Assembly (NCBI GenBank): GCA_001311805.1
Contig: BBCA01000037.1
Coordinates: forward strand, 1-29,711
Direction: 5' to 3'
From: Lentibacillus juripiscarius JCM 12147
GTDB taxonomy: Bacteria > Bacillota > Bacilli > Bacillales_D > Amphibacillaceae
Length of the DNA: 29,711 nucleotides
The notes under the pieces are model-generated. The model did not search any database and was not told the origin of the DNA. It worked only from the letters and a program-made list of their open reading frames with translations. Below, in pieces: positions 15,837-24,644 of this stretch. Position 1 is the first letter of the stretch. Every line of letters begins with the position of its first letter. A program made the translations under genes and the position numbers.

Positions 15837-17950
15837 TTAATCACTATATTTTGACTTCATTAATCGTAAGGAGTTTAAAATGACAATTAATGTGGCCCCC
15901 ATGTCAGCGAATATAGCCAACCAAAGCGTCAACCAACCTGGTATAACTAATAGCAAAGCTATAACTTTTAATCCAAGGGCAAAGATCACATTTTGTTTAA
16001 TCACATTTAAAGCTTTCCGACTTAGGGATATGGTGTAAGGAAGCTTATCTAAATCGTCAGCCATTAAGGCAATATCAGCTGTTTCCAAGGCTGTATCAGT
16101 TCCAGCTCCTCCCATAGCGACACCAACCGTCGCCGTTGCTAAGGCAGGAGCATCATTCACACCGTCTCCAACCATGGCTACATTCCCATGTTGCTCCCGA
16201 AGAGATTTAATTGCATCAAGTTTTTCTTGAGGCAAGAGTTCAGCTTTGACTTCGCTTATCCCTAACTGTTGACCTATGGCCTTTCCTGTACCTTCATTAT
16301 CTCCTGTTAACATCACTGTCTTTTTAACACCTAATTTGTGCAATTTTTGAAGGATGGACGGACTACCCTTACGAACTTGGTCAGCCACGGCTATTAATCC
16401 GTTTATTTCTTGCTCGTTCCCAACCAGCATGACGGTTTTACCCTGTGTTTGCAGGTCTTTAATTTGTTGGTGTATTTTGTTTGAAACAGAGCCCAGTTCA
16501 TGGAATAAAGATGGACTTCCAATGTAGTACGTTATCTGCTTGATTAATGCTTTTGCACCTTTCCCTGTAATAGATTGGAAATCTTCAGCATTATAGGATT
16601 CCGTATTATCCTGTTCAGCCTTACGAATAATTGCTGAAGCAAGGGGATGTTGCGAATATTCTTCAATAGCAGCTGCAATACCTAATAACTTATCCTGTTC
16701 CATTCCTGATGTAGGCACCACATCTGTCACTTCAGGTACCCCTTCAGTTAGGGTTCCCGTCTTATCAAAGGCCACGACTTTTAAACGACCGGTTTCCTCT
16801 AAATGAATCCCACCTTTGATGAGTACTCCCTTACGCGCAGCATTTCCAATGGCTGTCACAATGGCAACAGGCGTTGAAATAACAAGCGCACATGGACAAC
16901 CGACGACTAAGACGGCTAAACCCTGGTAAACCCACTCAGACCATAATCCACCCATGAAAAGAGGAGGGATGACGGCTACAAAAAAGCGATTCCCATAATG
17001 GCGGGCGTGTAGTATTTGGCAAATTTGTCGACGAATTGCTGGGATGGTGCCCTTTCAGCTTGCGCTTCCTCAACTAAATGAATGATTTGGGATATTGTCG
17101 TATCTTCTGCGTGTTTAGTCACACGAACTTCCAATACACCTTCTTCATTTAAAGTTCCGGCAAATACTTCATCTCCGACGTTTTATGGGCTGGTATGGAT
17201 TCTCCTGTTATCGCTGATTGATTGATCGATGACTGCCCATTAACGACTTCACCATCCATGGCGATTTTTTGACCCGGTTTGATGATCATAACATCATTGA
17301 TTCGAACATCTTCAACGTCCATTTCTATAATTTCATCGCCACGTCTAATGGTAGCTCTATTGGGCGCAATATCCATGAGAGATTGAATGGACTGGCGTGC
17401 CTTATCCATAGAGTAGCCTTCCAGTGCTTCACTCAAAGCAAATAAGAAAACAACTACGGCACCTTCCCCCCCATTCCCCAATAACAGCAGCACCGATAAT
17501 GGCAACGGTCATTAGAGTTTTCATATCAAATTGGAACTTGGTTAGGTTATTCACCCCTACTTTGAATAATTCAAAGCCACCAATTAAAATTGCTGTCGCA
17601 AATGTACCAATCGTTAAACGTTATCTTCACCTAATTGAAATGATAGGACATACCCAATCCCGATGAAGAATAAAGAAACCATCGCCATAACATTTTCACG
17701 GTTCTTCCAAAAAGGTTCTTTTTTCTCCGTTTGTCGTTGGCGTTCAGGATAAACTTTGATTCCGTCAAAGGCTCCTGCCTGTTCTAACTGTTCAATAGAG
17801 GCATCACCGTAGACTGTTATTTTAGATGCACCAAAGTTAAGATCGACATTATTAACGGTTTGAATATCACGTATGTTTTTTTCAAATTTGGCGGCGCAAT
17901 TTGTGCAGGACAATCCTTGAAGACGATAAACGTTTTTTATTATCTTCCAT
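15837..17950 (-). CDS. cadA: CadA-type Cd/Zn/Pb-exporting P1B ATPase, several frameshifts
   Basis: Metal efflux ATPase of about 705 residues. Order: N-terminal metal-binding domain ([16 protein letters not shown]), [20 protein letters not shown] in the TM region, actuator loop ([12 protein letters not shown]), metal-binding helix [13 protein letters not shown], phosphorylation site [22 protein letters not shown] and [13 protein letters not shown], last helices [20 protein letters not shown]. Start at ATG 17950, overlapping the cadC end by 11 bases. Frame slips fall near 17935 (one extra A), 17620, 17480, 17175 and 16975. The CPC motif and pairing with CadC point to Cd(II), Zn(II) and Pb(II). 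Confidence 0.9.
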
Positions 17951-18326
17951 TAGAAACACCTTCTTTTGAATGAATCATCGCGATAGACACTAACTGATGT
18001 ACATGTTCATCAGCCAGAGAATAAAAGACGAGCTTACCTTCTTTTCGGTACTTAGCCAATTTCATATTTCGTAATAAACGTAGATGATGGGAAGCCGTTG
18101 CCGTGGTTGAACCAATGATGTTGGCGACATCACACACGCATAGCTCCGTTTCTAATGTTAGAGCGTAGGCAATTTTTAAACGTGTGGCATCGGATAGTGC
18201 CTTGAAAATCAATTCAACACCCTGAACTTTCTCCATTTGAGGTTGTACCCGATTAACGATCTCTTCATCGTAACAAAATGTATCACATGTATCGGGAGAA
18301 CCTGTTTTCACTATATCTTCATTCAT
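17940..18326 (-). CDS. cadC: CadC ArsR/SmtB-family metal-sensing repressor
   Basis: Intact 128-residue winged-helix repressor that releases DNA on binding Cd/Pb/Bi or Zn. The alpha-3N site cysteines C14 and C18 (DTCDTFCYDE) and C63 and C65 (ELCVCDVAN) are present, as is the alpha-5 zinc site (D106, H108, H119, E122 in DEHVHQLVSIAMIHSKE). The recognition helix is TTATASHHLRLLRNMKLAKY. Start set at ATG 18326, whose AAGGTGA site is correctly placed; an upstream in-frame ATG at 18341 lies before that site. It overlaps cadA. Confidence 0.93.
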   Translation of the reverse strand: MNEDIVKTGSPDTCDTFCYDEEIVNRVQPQMEKVQGVELIFKALSDATRLKIAYALTLETELCVCDVANIIGSTTATASHHLRLLRNMKLAKYRKEGKLVFYSLADEHVHQLVSIAMIHSKEGVSNGR

Positions 18327-18334
18327 TTGATTCA

Positions 18335-18398
18335 CCTTCATTCTAATGATTATTTGATTATTGTTTGGTAGTTTATGTCTTTACAAATTGGATGTCAA
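18335..18398 (-). promoter_or_regulatory. cad promoter and likely CadC operator
   Basis: Minus-strand -35 TTGACA (18393-18398), 17-bp spacer, -10 TAAACT (18370-18375). Downstream lies the AT-rich repeat AATAATCAAATAATCATTAG, with TCAAATAAT matching the kind of sequence bound by CadC in other cad operons. The repressor would block transcription from this site. Confidence 0.7.
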
Positions 18399-18613
18399 TA
18401 AAACAATCTAATGTCTATTTGAATGTGAAAACAAGGCATTAGACAATGGCCCCAAACATTTTTATATAATAAAAACAAAAGAGACCTTACAAGAAGATCC
18501 CTTATACGTACTCTGGTTTTATTTTTTTATATTCATTGACCAATTTGTGGAACCCTATTGTCACCTACAATTTCCCTAATTACTTTTTAATCCAGCTTAT
18601 TGAAAGTATTATC

Positions 18614-18826
18614 TCAGAGTTTCAAAAAATCATATTTATCCACGATATATCTAAACGTTCCGAAATCCTTCAACGCATATTGCAATGCATAGCAATCTTT
18701 ATGCATCACTGAATTCAAGACATCCAAACAGACTTCCTCATAATATTCAACAACATTACCGCATTCGGCACAACACAGTCTTGTCACAGGCTCATCCCCT
18801 TTATATTTATTAAGTTTTCTACCCAT
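18614..18826 (-). CDS. Small cysteine-rich protein, unknown
   Basis: Seventy residues with cysteine pairs LCCAECGNVVEYYEEVC and later HKDC, a plausible zinc-ribbon or treble-clef. AAGGA lies nine bases before the ATG. I do not recognise the family. It lies apart from the metal genes, with about 190 bp of AT-rich DNA on its downstream side in which I see no gene. A second small protein with CESCG/CQDDC at 22859-23038 is similar in size and style but not in sequence. Confidence 0.55.
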   Translation of the reverse strand: MGRKLNKYKGDEPVTRLCCAECGNVVEYYEEVCLDVLNSVMHKDCYALQYALKDFGTFRYIVDKYDFLKL

Positions 18827-19063
18827 AAATGTAAATCCTTATTACTCTAATATTCGGCAAAATTAACTAAGAATCCTCTTTTTTAAACAAGGGTTCTCTT
18901 TTTTTCCACAAAAAGTGATATAGTTGTGGGGGGAATTTACATTGTACTTATTGGATTGTGAAACAATCATATTAGTATTCCGCTAAAATGGAAAGAACCA
19001 CATACAATTTGTTATTGTGTTCTATACAAGAAAGTAATATTTTAGAGGCAAAGGAATGAGACT

Positions 19064-19341
19064 GTGACAAAATCATCCCGTTTCAAACACGAGCGCAATT
19101 GGAACAGAAAAAACGTGATAAAATTTGGACTGACTGGGAAGAATGGCTAGAATTCGAAGAGTATTACCTCCATCAGAAGCTGACAACAAATAATGATCAT
19201 GTTTCTCAAGAAGAGCAAGAAAACGATAAAGAAATATCAGAAAAAGAAGTTATTGAGGATGTTCAACAACACCTAACAGAAGAAGAAATTCAAAACATTA
19301 AGGAATTCGATGCTTGGTTGCAGCAAAATACCAATAAATAA
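19064..19341 (+). CDS. Acidic coiled-coil-like protein, unknown, one frameshift
   Basis: GTG at 19064 after AAAGGA starts TKSSRFKHERNWNRK; restoring one A in a run of six near 19115 continues as KRDKIWTDWEEWLEFEEYYL and a long Glu-rich helical region to LTEEEIQNIKEFDAWLQQ. About 92 residues. No family is recognised. The switch from a basic N-terminus to a strongly acidic remainder suggests a small nucleic-acid- or protein-binding factor, but this is a guess. It is one of few plus-strand genes here and precedes the second toxin-antitoxin locus. Confidence 0.5.
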
Positions 19342-19385
19342 TCATCCGATTATTTATTTTAACACCATCAGTAACTCTAAGTGTT

Positions 19386-19413
19386 TGAAAACATAGCAAA
19401 TTGAGGTATAATA
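19386..19413 (+). promoter_or_regulatory. Possible promoter of antitoxin RNA copy 2
   Basis: TTGAAA, 16 bases, TATAAT, about 25 bp before the conserved RNA element. Alternative -10-like TATACT lies at 19428, so the exact start is uncertain. Confidence 0.45.
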
Positions 19414-19432
19414 ATATTAGATAATCATATAC

Positions 19433-19553
19433 TAAAAAAGACCGAATGGTGCGCCAACACCAAACGGTCGAGTGCAACAGCCCTTCAAGGGGGCGGCTCA
19501 CAACAAGGATAACCACCTAGTTGCTTACCAGGCTTATAGGGTGGTTATTTTTG
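19433..19553 (+). ncRNA. Type I antitoxin-like RNA, copy 2
   Basis: Structured plus-strand element with stems GACCG/CGGTC, GGTG/CACC and a hairpin around CCCTTCAAGGGG, ending in the terminator stem ATAACCACC/GGTGGTTAT and TTTTT. Its 3' end overlaps the 3' end of the holin-like toxin on the other strand, the arrangement of txpA/RatA and bsrG/SR4 in Bacillus subtilis. It would pair with the toxin message. The RNA itself is inferred; its conservation between the two copies is seen. Confidence 0.65.
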
Positions 19554-19623
19554 TGTTTGACATTATCGACACCACCAACGTTGCAAATGCAATCATTAGT
19601 AAAAGTGTTTGGAATACTGTCAT
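19534..19623 (-). CDS. Putative holin-like type I toxin peptide
   Basis: Twenty-nine residues: MTVFQTLLLMIAFATLVVSI followed by MSNTKITTL-stop. A very strong ribosome binding site, AAAGGGGGTGATG, lies just upstream, typical of this toxin class. One hydrophobic helix with a polar basic tail matches the TxpA/Hol_Tox type, which inserts in the membrane when its antisense RNA is lost. The peptide is too short for usual gene finders. Its 3' end overlaps the terminator of the antisense RNA. Confidence 0.72.
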   Translation of the reverse strand: MTVFQTLLLMIAFATLVVSIMSNTKITTL

Positions 19624-19751
19624 AAGGCATCACCCCCTTTCCAGGGGAGTGAGCCACCACCCATGAAAGCCTTATTACACCTTCTATCATTGTAACAAAA
19701 ATAACTATTTTATGGGGAGTTCCTATCTTATTTTATTTCTATTGAAGTACA

Positions 19752-19786
19752 AAAAAGACCCTAGAGTATTACCTTCTAGAGTCTTC
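19752..19786 (-). terminator. Terminator of the RavA-ViaA-like operon
   Basis: Stem AAGACTCTAGA / TCTAGGGTCTT with a T-run (TCTTTTTTG) on the minus strand, about 10 bp after the VWA gene stop. Confidence 0.8.
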
Positions 19787-19794
19787 CCGCTCAT

Positions 19795-21233
19795 TTATAT
19801 TTCAAATGCAGTAAAACTTCCTTCATCTGTAAAATCCTGAACCTTCACGATTTTATCGGAAAAAAGCTTTACCGTTTCACTATTTGCCCCAATTAATAAG
19901 GATAGTACGTTAAAATGCTCCCTCTTTTTATGCTGATGAAACTGTTGGAGAAACTGATCGGAAAGGTTGTCTTCCCCATCCGACACAAAAACAATATCAG
20001 CATCTTTCAAGGCACTCTTTTGCATCGCCTCTGTTGCTTTCTGCAAAGCACCTTGAAAGTTCGTACCACCGCCTAGAAAAACTTTGACATAGATTTACCA
20101 TATCCTGTGACGACATGTTTCCTTTTTTATAAATGTATCGTTCTGCGTGACTGGAAAAGGGAATAAATGCAAAATCCCGCTTCTGTTTTTGGCGATACTC
20201 ATTAGAGCCAATGCAAAACCTTTTGCCTGGTTATCCAAATTCTTCATACTGCCGGACTGATCTAAACACAATACAATCGGGCCTTTTCCTAATGCTTTTT
20301 GCCCTTCGTATCATGCTGACGTATTTTTCGTTTAGCGAACCGGCGTAAGAATTCCCCTTTTGTTACTTCATTTTGATATAAAGCTAACTCTGACGGCAGA
20401 AGTCTCTCTGGATTGTTACCAAGGGTAACACCGCCGCGGCTGGTTGGACTATTGTATTTGTTTTTCTGTTTTATGGGCAATCTGTTTCAACTGTCCAGCC
20501 CATGCAGCAATCTTTTGAATCGATTCGTCTTTCTGGATAAGGTCAGCTAAAGTAAGTTGATCGCGTAACGGCATGCTTCGAAGTTCTGCATCACCACTAC
20601 CGGCTTTTGTGCCACCAACAAGAGCTTTTACTGCCGCTTTTGTGTTTTGGGTATCTTGCATAGCCTTTTCCATTCCTTGACTGAATCCATGACTATCTTG
20701 TTGAAGTGCATCTGTAACATGGGCCTGCAGCTCCTCTGTTTTTGCTGTGCATCTGCATGAAGTTGTTGATTAACCTTGTCCGCTCCATCGTCCCTTTCTT
20801 GTTTTTCAAGCTGACGTTGCATGGCATTTACTTTCTGCATATGCTTGTCTAACGCCTTATCCTGTGTACGTTGCTTTTCCAGCCAGGCCTGCGTTTGTTT
20901 TCCAAATTGGACCGTAGCAATTGCAGAAGCAAGATCATCAAGCATTGTATACTCCCGATAGGATTCAAATCTTTCATCACGCATGATGCGCTCCATGAAA
21001 GCATGATTTGTTTGATACGTTTTCGCAACATCTTCAATTGGTTTTAACTCTGGTGAGGTTTTATACAAACCAGCCCAAATATCCCCCAGCAATACTTCAT
21101 AGGTTGGGAATGCCTTCTCTTGATTCAAGTTTTGCAACCCTTGTGACTGTTGATAAAGCTTTGCGAAACGTCTTTTATCAAACTGGTCTTTGTTAATGAC
21201 TGACTCGGCTGTATCTATTGTTTTCGGTAACAT
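19795..21233 (-). CDS. ViaA-like VWA-domain protein, four frameshifts
   Basis: About 480 residues. The N-terminal part is helical and rich in Gln, Lys and Glu (QLEKQERDDGADKVNQQLH). The C-terminal von Willebrand A domain has the metal-ion site GPIVLCLDQSGSMKN (DxSxS), GGGTNFQ and the downstream acidic VSDGEDNLS. The start is ATG at 21233 after AAAGGATGA. Frame slips near 20745, 20470, 20305 and 20095 were bridged. VWA proteins paired with MoxR-type AAA+ ATPases act as substrate adaptors for chaperone-like assembly of metalloenzymes or respiratory complexes (E. coli RavA-ViaA). It lies 69 bp after the ATPase gene. Confidence 0.8.
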
Positions 21234-21301
21234 GTTTTTTCATCCTTTCTTATATACAAGAAAAGCCAGGACTCACAGCTCTGACTTTGCGTGCGTTTAT
21301 T

Positions 21302-22431
21302 TTATAATGTCTGTTCCTCCACCGGTTCCAATATAGAATTGGTAAGCTGTTCTGCATGCTGTTTCAATTTAGTTTCCATGGCCTCCAACACTTGCTGGCG
21401 CTCAGGATTTCTTTGCTGTAGTTCCTGCACTTCTTTCATTAATGTTTTTAATTTGCGATTAGCTTCCAGCACATAATCAGTAGAGTCATTATCGTTTAAC
21501 CCCTGCATAATCTCATTTGCTTCCTGTTCAATAGATTCCTGCATCATGGCCACTTCATCCTGTGCATTTCGACGAATCACAGTGATTACAGTATCACGCT
21601 GTTCAATATGTTCCCACAAGACATGTTGTAAAAACAGCAGATCTTCCGGCGCAACCACCTGACGTTGTTCGATTAAAGCCTTTGCCTGTAACACAGCATG
21701 AGCTTTTCGAAAACGACGATCCGACGGATGAATGCCTTCATCGCTCAATTCCACCCAGATATCGGCTATTTTTCATGAATCTCGTGAGGAATTTCTATCA
21801 TTTCCCGTAGAAATTGCAGACTTTCAAGCTCTTCTAACGTGATTGTTGGCATGGTGACTGGCTGTTCGTTTCCTTTGAGCATGTGCAGGAAGTTGCTACG
21901 GTCTTTAATCGTACCTACATCAAAACGTATTAAGAAACGATCAAACAAAGCCTCTAATCCTTCATCGTCCTCTGGATACTCATTCGAAGCACCGACAAGC
22001 GTCATTAATGGCATCGTTATCTGTTCATTCCCATTTTCAAAGGTTCTTTCATTAATAGCTTTTAATAAAGCATTTAGAATCTCCGAACTGCCTTTAAAGA
22101 TCTCATCGAGAAAGACTAGGTGTGCTTCCGGCATTTTGGAATAAGTATTATGTTTATAAATACCTTCTTCCATATCCTTCAGCATCACACCCCCAAATAC
22201 TTCATCCGGAGTCGTGTACTTAGTCAATAACCACTGGAAATAGGTTGACCCGTCTATCATGGTGGATAGTTCTTCCGACAGTGCACTTTTAGCTGTTCCG
22301 GGAGGGCCGACCATAAGCATATGCTCTTTGGCTAATAAAGCAATCAGCATGCCTTCGATCTGTTTTTCCCGTTCCATATATTTTACATTTAATGCTTGCT
22401 GCATTTGTTGTAACTTTTGAAGATTATCCAT
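21302..22431 (-). CDS. RavA/MoxR-family AAA+ ATPase, one frameshift
   Basis: About 377 residues. Walker A is MVGPPGTAKSALSEE, Walker B AHLVFLDEIFKGSSEILNAL, sensor 1 LVGASNEYPED, arginine finger region LFDRFLIRFDVG. A helical lid and a Gln/Glu-rich C-terminal extension follow. One A is missing near 21765, restoring HEKIADIWVELSDEGIHPSD. The start is ATG at 22431 with GGGAG upstream. It is the ATPase partner of the downstream VWA protein. RavA-ViaA in enterobacteria works with respiratory complexes, so the link to the cytochrome genes in this window is possible but only suggestive. Confidence 0.85.
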
Positions 22432-22505
22432 CGTATCATTGCTCCCTTTTCTTGTTTTTATTGCTGGCCATTAAGCTATAGCACCATCTGTACCCTTTTT
22501 GACGG

Positions 22506-22535
22506 AAAATTCCGCCCTATGGTCAGACGGAATTT
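22506..22535 (-). terminator. Possible hairpin downstream of the 95-residue gene
   Basis: AAATTCCG / CGGAATTT arms with a 13-base loop, followed by TTTTCCG on the minus strand; the stop codon of the adjacent gene is at 22544. The T-run is modest. Confidence 0.5.
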
Positions 22536-22543
22536 AAGTCTCT

Positions 22544-22831
22544 TTAATATTCATGTGGTAATAACCCAGTACAGATAATAGAATCATCGGATTCATCAAA
22601 AATGAACCATATATTTTCCGGGATGTTTAATGATATTTCATCCAAAACATTGCCGTTTCCATCTGTTACAGATGTGGTAGTCTTATTTGAATGGAAAGCG
22701 ATAAAATAGCTTTCCTTTGCAAATGTTGCTGCTGTTTTCACCATATGCTCTATATCTGTAACATCCAACACTCCCTGCTGGATATATTCTTCTACACTTG
22801 GTGTCAAAACCACAAAACATTCTTTTATCAT
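22544..22831 (-). CDS. Hypothetical protein, 95 residues
   Basis: Starts MIKECFVVLTPSVEEYIQQG with a usable GGGA-type site upstream. It has alternating hydrophobic strands (YFIAFHSNKTTTSVTDGNGN; NIWFIFDESDDSIICTGLL), a soluble alpha/beta protein. I do not recognise a family. It sits in a tightly spaced minus-strand set with the zinc-ribbon-like protein and RadC, though a terminator-like hairpin separates it from the ATPase. Confidence 0.6.
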   Translation of the reverse strand: MIKECFVVLTPSVEEYIQQGVLDVTDIEHMVKTAATFAKESYFIAFHSNKTTTSVTDGNGNVLDEISLNIPENIWFIFDESDDSIICTGLLPHEY

Positions 22832-22858
22832 GAAATAATCCCTTCCCTTCTAACCTTT

Positions 22859-23038
22859 TTAACCTGCATAAACACGGAATGATTTGTACTGTTCAACAAT
22901 CTCTTCAAAATGATCATCCGCCCATTCATACAAACAATCATCCTGACAGAAAAAGACTTCCACATGTTCATCGAACAGCGCATTATCTAACGAGAGATAA
23001 CTGCCACAGCTTTCACACATCACTTTTGTTTCACGCAT
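22859..23038 (-). CDS. Small zinc-ribbon-like protein
   Basis: Start set at ATG 23038 (MRETKVMCESCG) because AAAAGGAG lies correctly ahead of it; a longer in-frame start at 23062 would overlap the upstream terminator. Fifty-nine residues with CESCG and FFCQDDCLYEW, four cysteines suited to one zinc, then an acidic helix (ADDHFEEIVEQYKSF). Function unknown. Similar small proteins occur in plasmid and integrative-element gene clusters, from general knowledge only. Confidence 0.6.
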   Translation of the reverse strand: MRETKVMCESCGSYLSLDNALFDEHVEVFFCQDDCLYEWADDHFEEIVEQYKSFRVYAG

Positions 23039-23064
23039 TTTAGCAACTCCTTTTGATTTCAAAT

Positions 23065-23100
23065 AAAAGACATTCCGAATTGAAATTCAGAATGCCTTTT
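23065..23100. terminator. Terminator downstream of radC
   Basis: AAAAGACATTCCGAATT pairs with the complementary AATTCAGAATGCCTTTT through one mismatch, with T/A-rich flanks on both sides. It lies just past the radC stop at 23111 on the minus strand. Confidence 0.75.
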
Positions 23101-23110
23101 ATAACTCTTA

Positions 23111-23770
23111 TCACTTTTTTACATAAATCCTTTTTCTTTCAGGCTTACAAAACTGCCGGTCCCCAATTACCACATGGTCTAATAGTTCAATGCCAATGGT
23201 TTTACCGGAATCAGCCAGTCTGCGTGTAATATGCACATCTTCCTGTGACGGATCTGGTGACCCACTTGGGTGGTTATGTGCAACAATGACAGATGCAGCC
23301 GAACATTTAACTGCTTCCCGGTACAATTCCCTTGGATGAACAATCGAACTGTTGAGACTACCGACAAATAGCGTCTTTTTACGAATAACCTCATTTTTCG
23401 TATTCAAGAATAACCCAACAAAACACTCTTGTTTTAACTGCCGCATTTCTTCCATCAGAAAATCAGCTGCATCCTCAGGTGAACGAATAATCATTTTTGA
23501 GGCTGCTTTACTTTGCGAATAACGTTTACCCAGTAGCAAAGCTGCATGAAGTGTTAATGCCTGATTACGCGTTACCCCCTCTGCTTCCATCTCTTCGACA
23601 GACATGTCAGCCAATTCCGGCAGCGTATATTCGCTAAGGCCCTGCACCGTTTCTTTATTGGCGAACGGCCCCAGGACGACAGACAGCATATCGCTTGTAT
23701 GAAGAATCGCATGATTTCCAATGGAATCGTATTGAGCTACGGCCTCTCGAGCCTTTTGAATAACAGTCAT
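23111..23770 (-). CDS. radC: RadC-family JAMM/MPN protein
   Basis: Intact, 219 residues from ATG 23770, which has AAAGGAG seven bases upstream. N-terminal helix-hairpin-helix-like part (YTLPELADMSVEEMEAEGVT), then the RadC domain with the JAMM zinc motif VIVAHNHPSGSPDPSQEDV and the upstream Glu in LKQECFVGLFLNTKN. The cellular role of RadC is unsettled; mobile-element copies are common and may have anti-restriction or element-maintenance roles. Its leader contains an interleaved pair of inverted repeats (see findings). It is surrounded by small unknown genes, not by mreB or maf as in the chromosomal copy, which favours an accessory copy. Confidence 0.88.
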   Translation of the reverse strand: MTVIQKAREAVAQYDSIGNHAILHTSDMLSVVLGPFANKETVQGLSEYTLPELADMSVEEMEAEGVTRNQALTLHAALLLGKRYSQSKAASKMIIRSPEDAADFLMEEMRQLKQECFVGLFLNTKNEVIRKKTLFVGSLNSSIVHPRELYREAVKCSAASVIVAHNHPSGSPDPSQEDVHITRRLADSGKTIGIELLDHVVIGDRQFCKPERKRIYVKK

Positions 23771-23789
23771 GTTTATCTCCTTTCCATAC

Positions 23790-23829
23790 AAGACAGGAAC
23801 CAGATGGCACCTGTCTTGCATGCCATCTG
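23790..23829 (-). promoter_or_regulatory. Interleaved inverted repeats in the radC leader
   Basis: On the minus strand CAGATGGCA (23829-23821 region) pairs with TGCCATCTG and AAGACAGG pairs with CCTGTCTT, in the order A-B-A'-B'. The pairs can form either a pseudoknot or two exclusive hairpins. They end about 13 bases before the radC ribosome binding site. Confidence 0.5.
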
Positions 23830-23886
23830 ATTGTTATGCCTTGATGGAAGGCTTATTTTTAGTTATACTACCTTTAAGTTAATTTT

Positions 23887-24255
23887 TTAATTTTTACGTG
23901 ACGTAAATCTTTGCGTCACTTTTTTTGTGCCTAATTGGGAAAGACGTTGTTCATCCCAGCCTAATTTATTGATGTTTGTCTTTGTTATCGACAACATCGA
24001 CCAAGGATCGATTCCTTCCATCGCCATTTCCCTTGCAACCTGTTTTAAACTACTACTGTCAAACTGCCATGAGACGGACTCAAAATAATCCCAGACTTCT
24101 TCACCGGTATCCACGCCGCCCTGTTCTTTGACGTAGGCTTTTAGCTCATCCTTCATCTGCTTCAAGGCAGCTTCCGTTCGGTTAATTTCATTAGCCAGTT
24201 GAACTGCTTCATCGTGTGACTGCAGGCCATGTTGCAGTTTGACTGCGTTGCTCAT
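23887..24255 (-). CDS. Hypothetical protein, 122 residues
   Basis: N-terminal helical part (DEAVQLANEINRTEAALKQM), then a Trp-containing segment (EEVWDYFESVSWQFDSSSLK) and a basic C-terminus (TKKVTQRFTSRKN). The start ATG overlaps the stop of the preceding gene (ATGA), so the two are translationally coupled. No family is recognised. The layout, a coiled coil followed by a compact domain, is common in phage or plasmid accessory proteins. Located directly upstream of the radC leader. Confidence 0.6.
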   Translation of the reverse strand: MSNAVKLQHGLQSHDEAVQLANEINRTEAALKQMKDELKAYVKEQGGVDTGEEVWDYFESVSWQFDSSSLKQVAREMAMEGIDPWSMLSITKTNINKLGWDEQRLSQLGTKKVTQRFTSRKN

Positions 24256-24494
24256 TGTACAGCACTTCCCTTCTGCATATTTTCAAAAGAACCAATCCCA
24301 CGGAATACTACTTCCCTGGAGGAGATCATAAGAAAAATGCGATAAGCCTCTTTTAAACTTATTTTCCTGACCTCTTTTTGGCTGGATAAATGAAAATACT
24401 GTTTCCCTTTCCGAACCAAAAACTGATTCTCATTTGTTTCATCAGCATAAGCGATGAAGACCTTTTGCTGTTTTTTGAACCATGCCTGTGACAT
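24252..24494 (-). CDS. Hypothetical protein, 80 residues
   Basis: Starts MSQAWFKKQQKVFIAYADET with GGGAGGT upstream. Small soluble beta-rich protein with a basic middle (LVRKGKQYFHLSSQKEVRKI). It overlaps the next gene by four bases (ATGA). Not recognised. It is the first gene of the minus-strand accessory block that continues to RadC. Confidence 0.55.
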   Translation of the reverse strand: MSQAWFKKQQKVFIAYADETNENQFLVRKGKQYFHLSSQKEVRKISLKEAYRIFLMISSREVVFRGIGSFENMQKGSAVQ

Positions 24495-24531
24495 GTTTCA
24501 TACCTCCCTTGTAAAAATTTTATATAATAAA

Positions 24532-24568
24532 AAAAGCCGACTAATCCGCTAAGGGATCAATCGACTTT
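24532..24568. terminator. Bidirectional terminator
   Basis: A 15-bp stem (AAAGCCGACTAATCC with GGATCAATCGACTTT, three wobble or mismatch positions) with T-runs on both strands. Confidence 0.7.
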
Positions 24569-24644
24569 TTTTATTAGCATGAAAAAAGCATTGCTACATG
24601 CAATACTGTTTTTACAACCTTGAGATGATACACTTTTTCGTGCA

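Noticed and set aside
15720..15840. yybP-ykoY manganese riboswitch ahead of the CDF gene
   Set aside because: The 116 bp leader holds only the cadA terminator and a ribosome binding site; no matching stem-loop core is visible.
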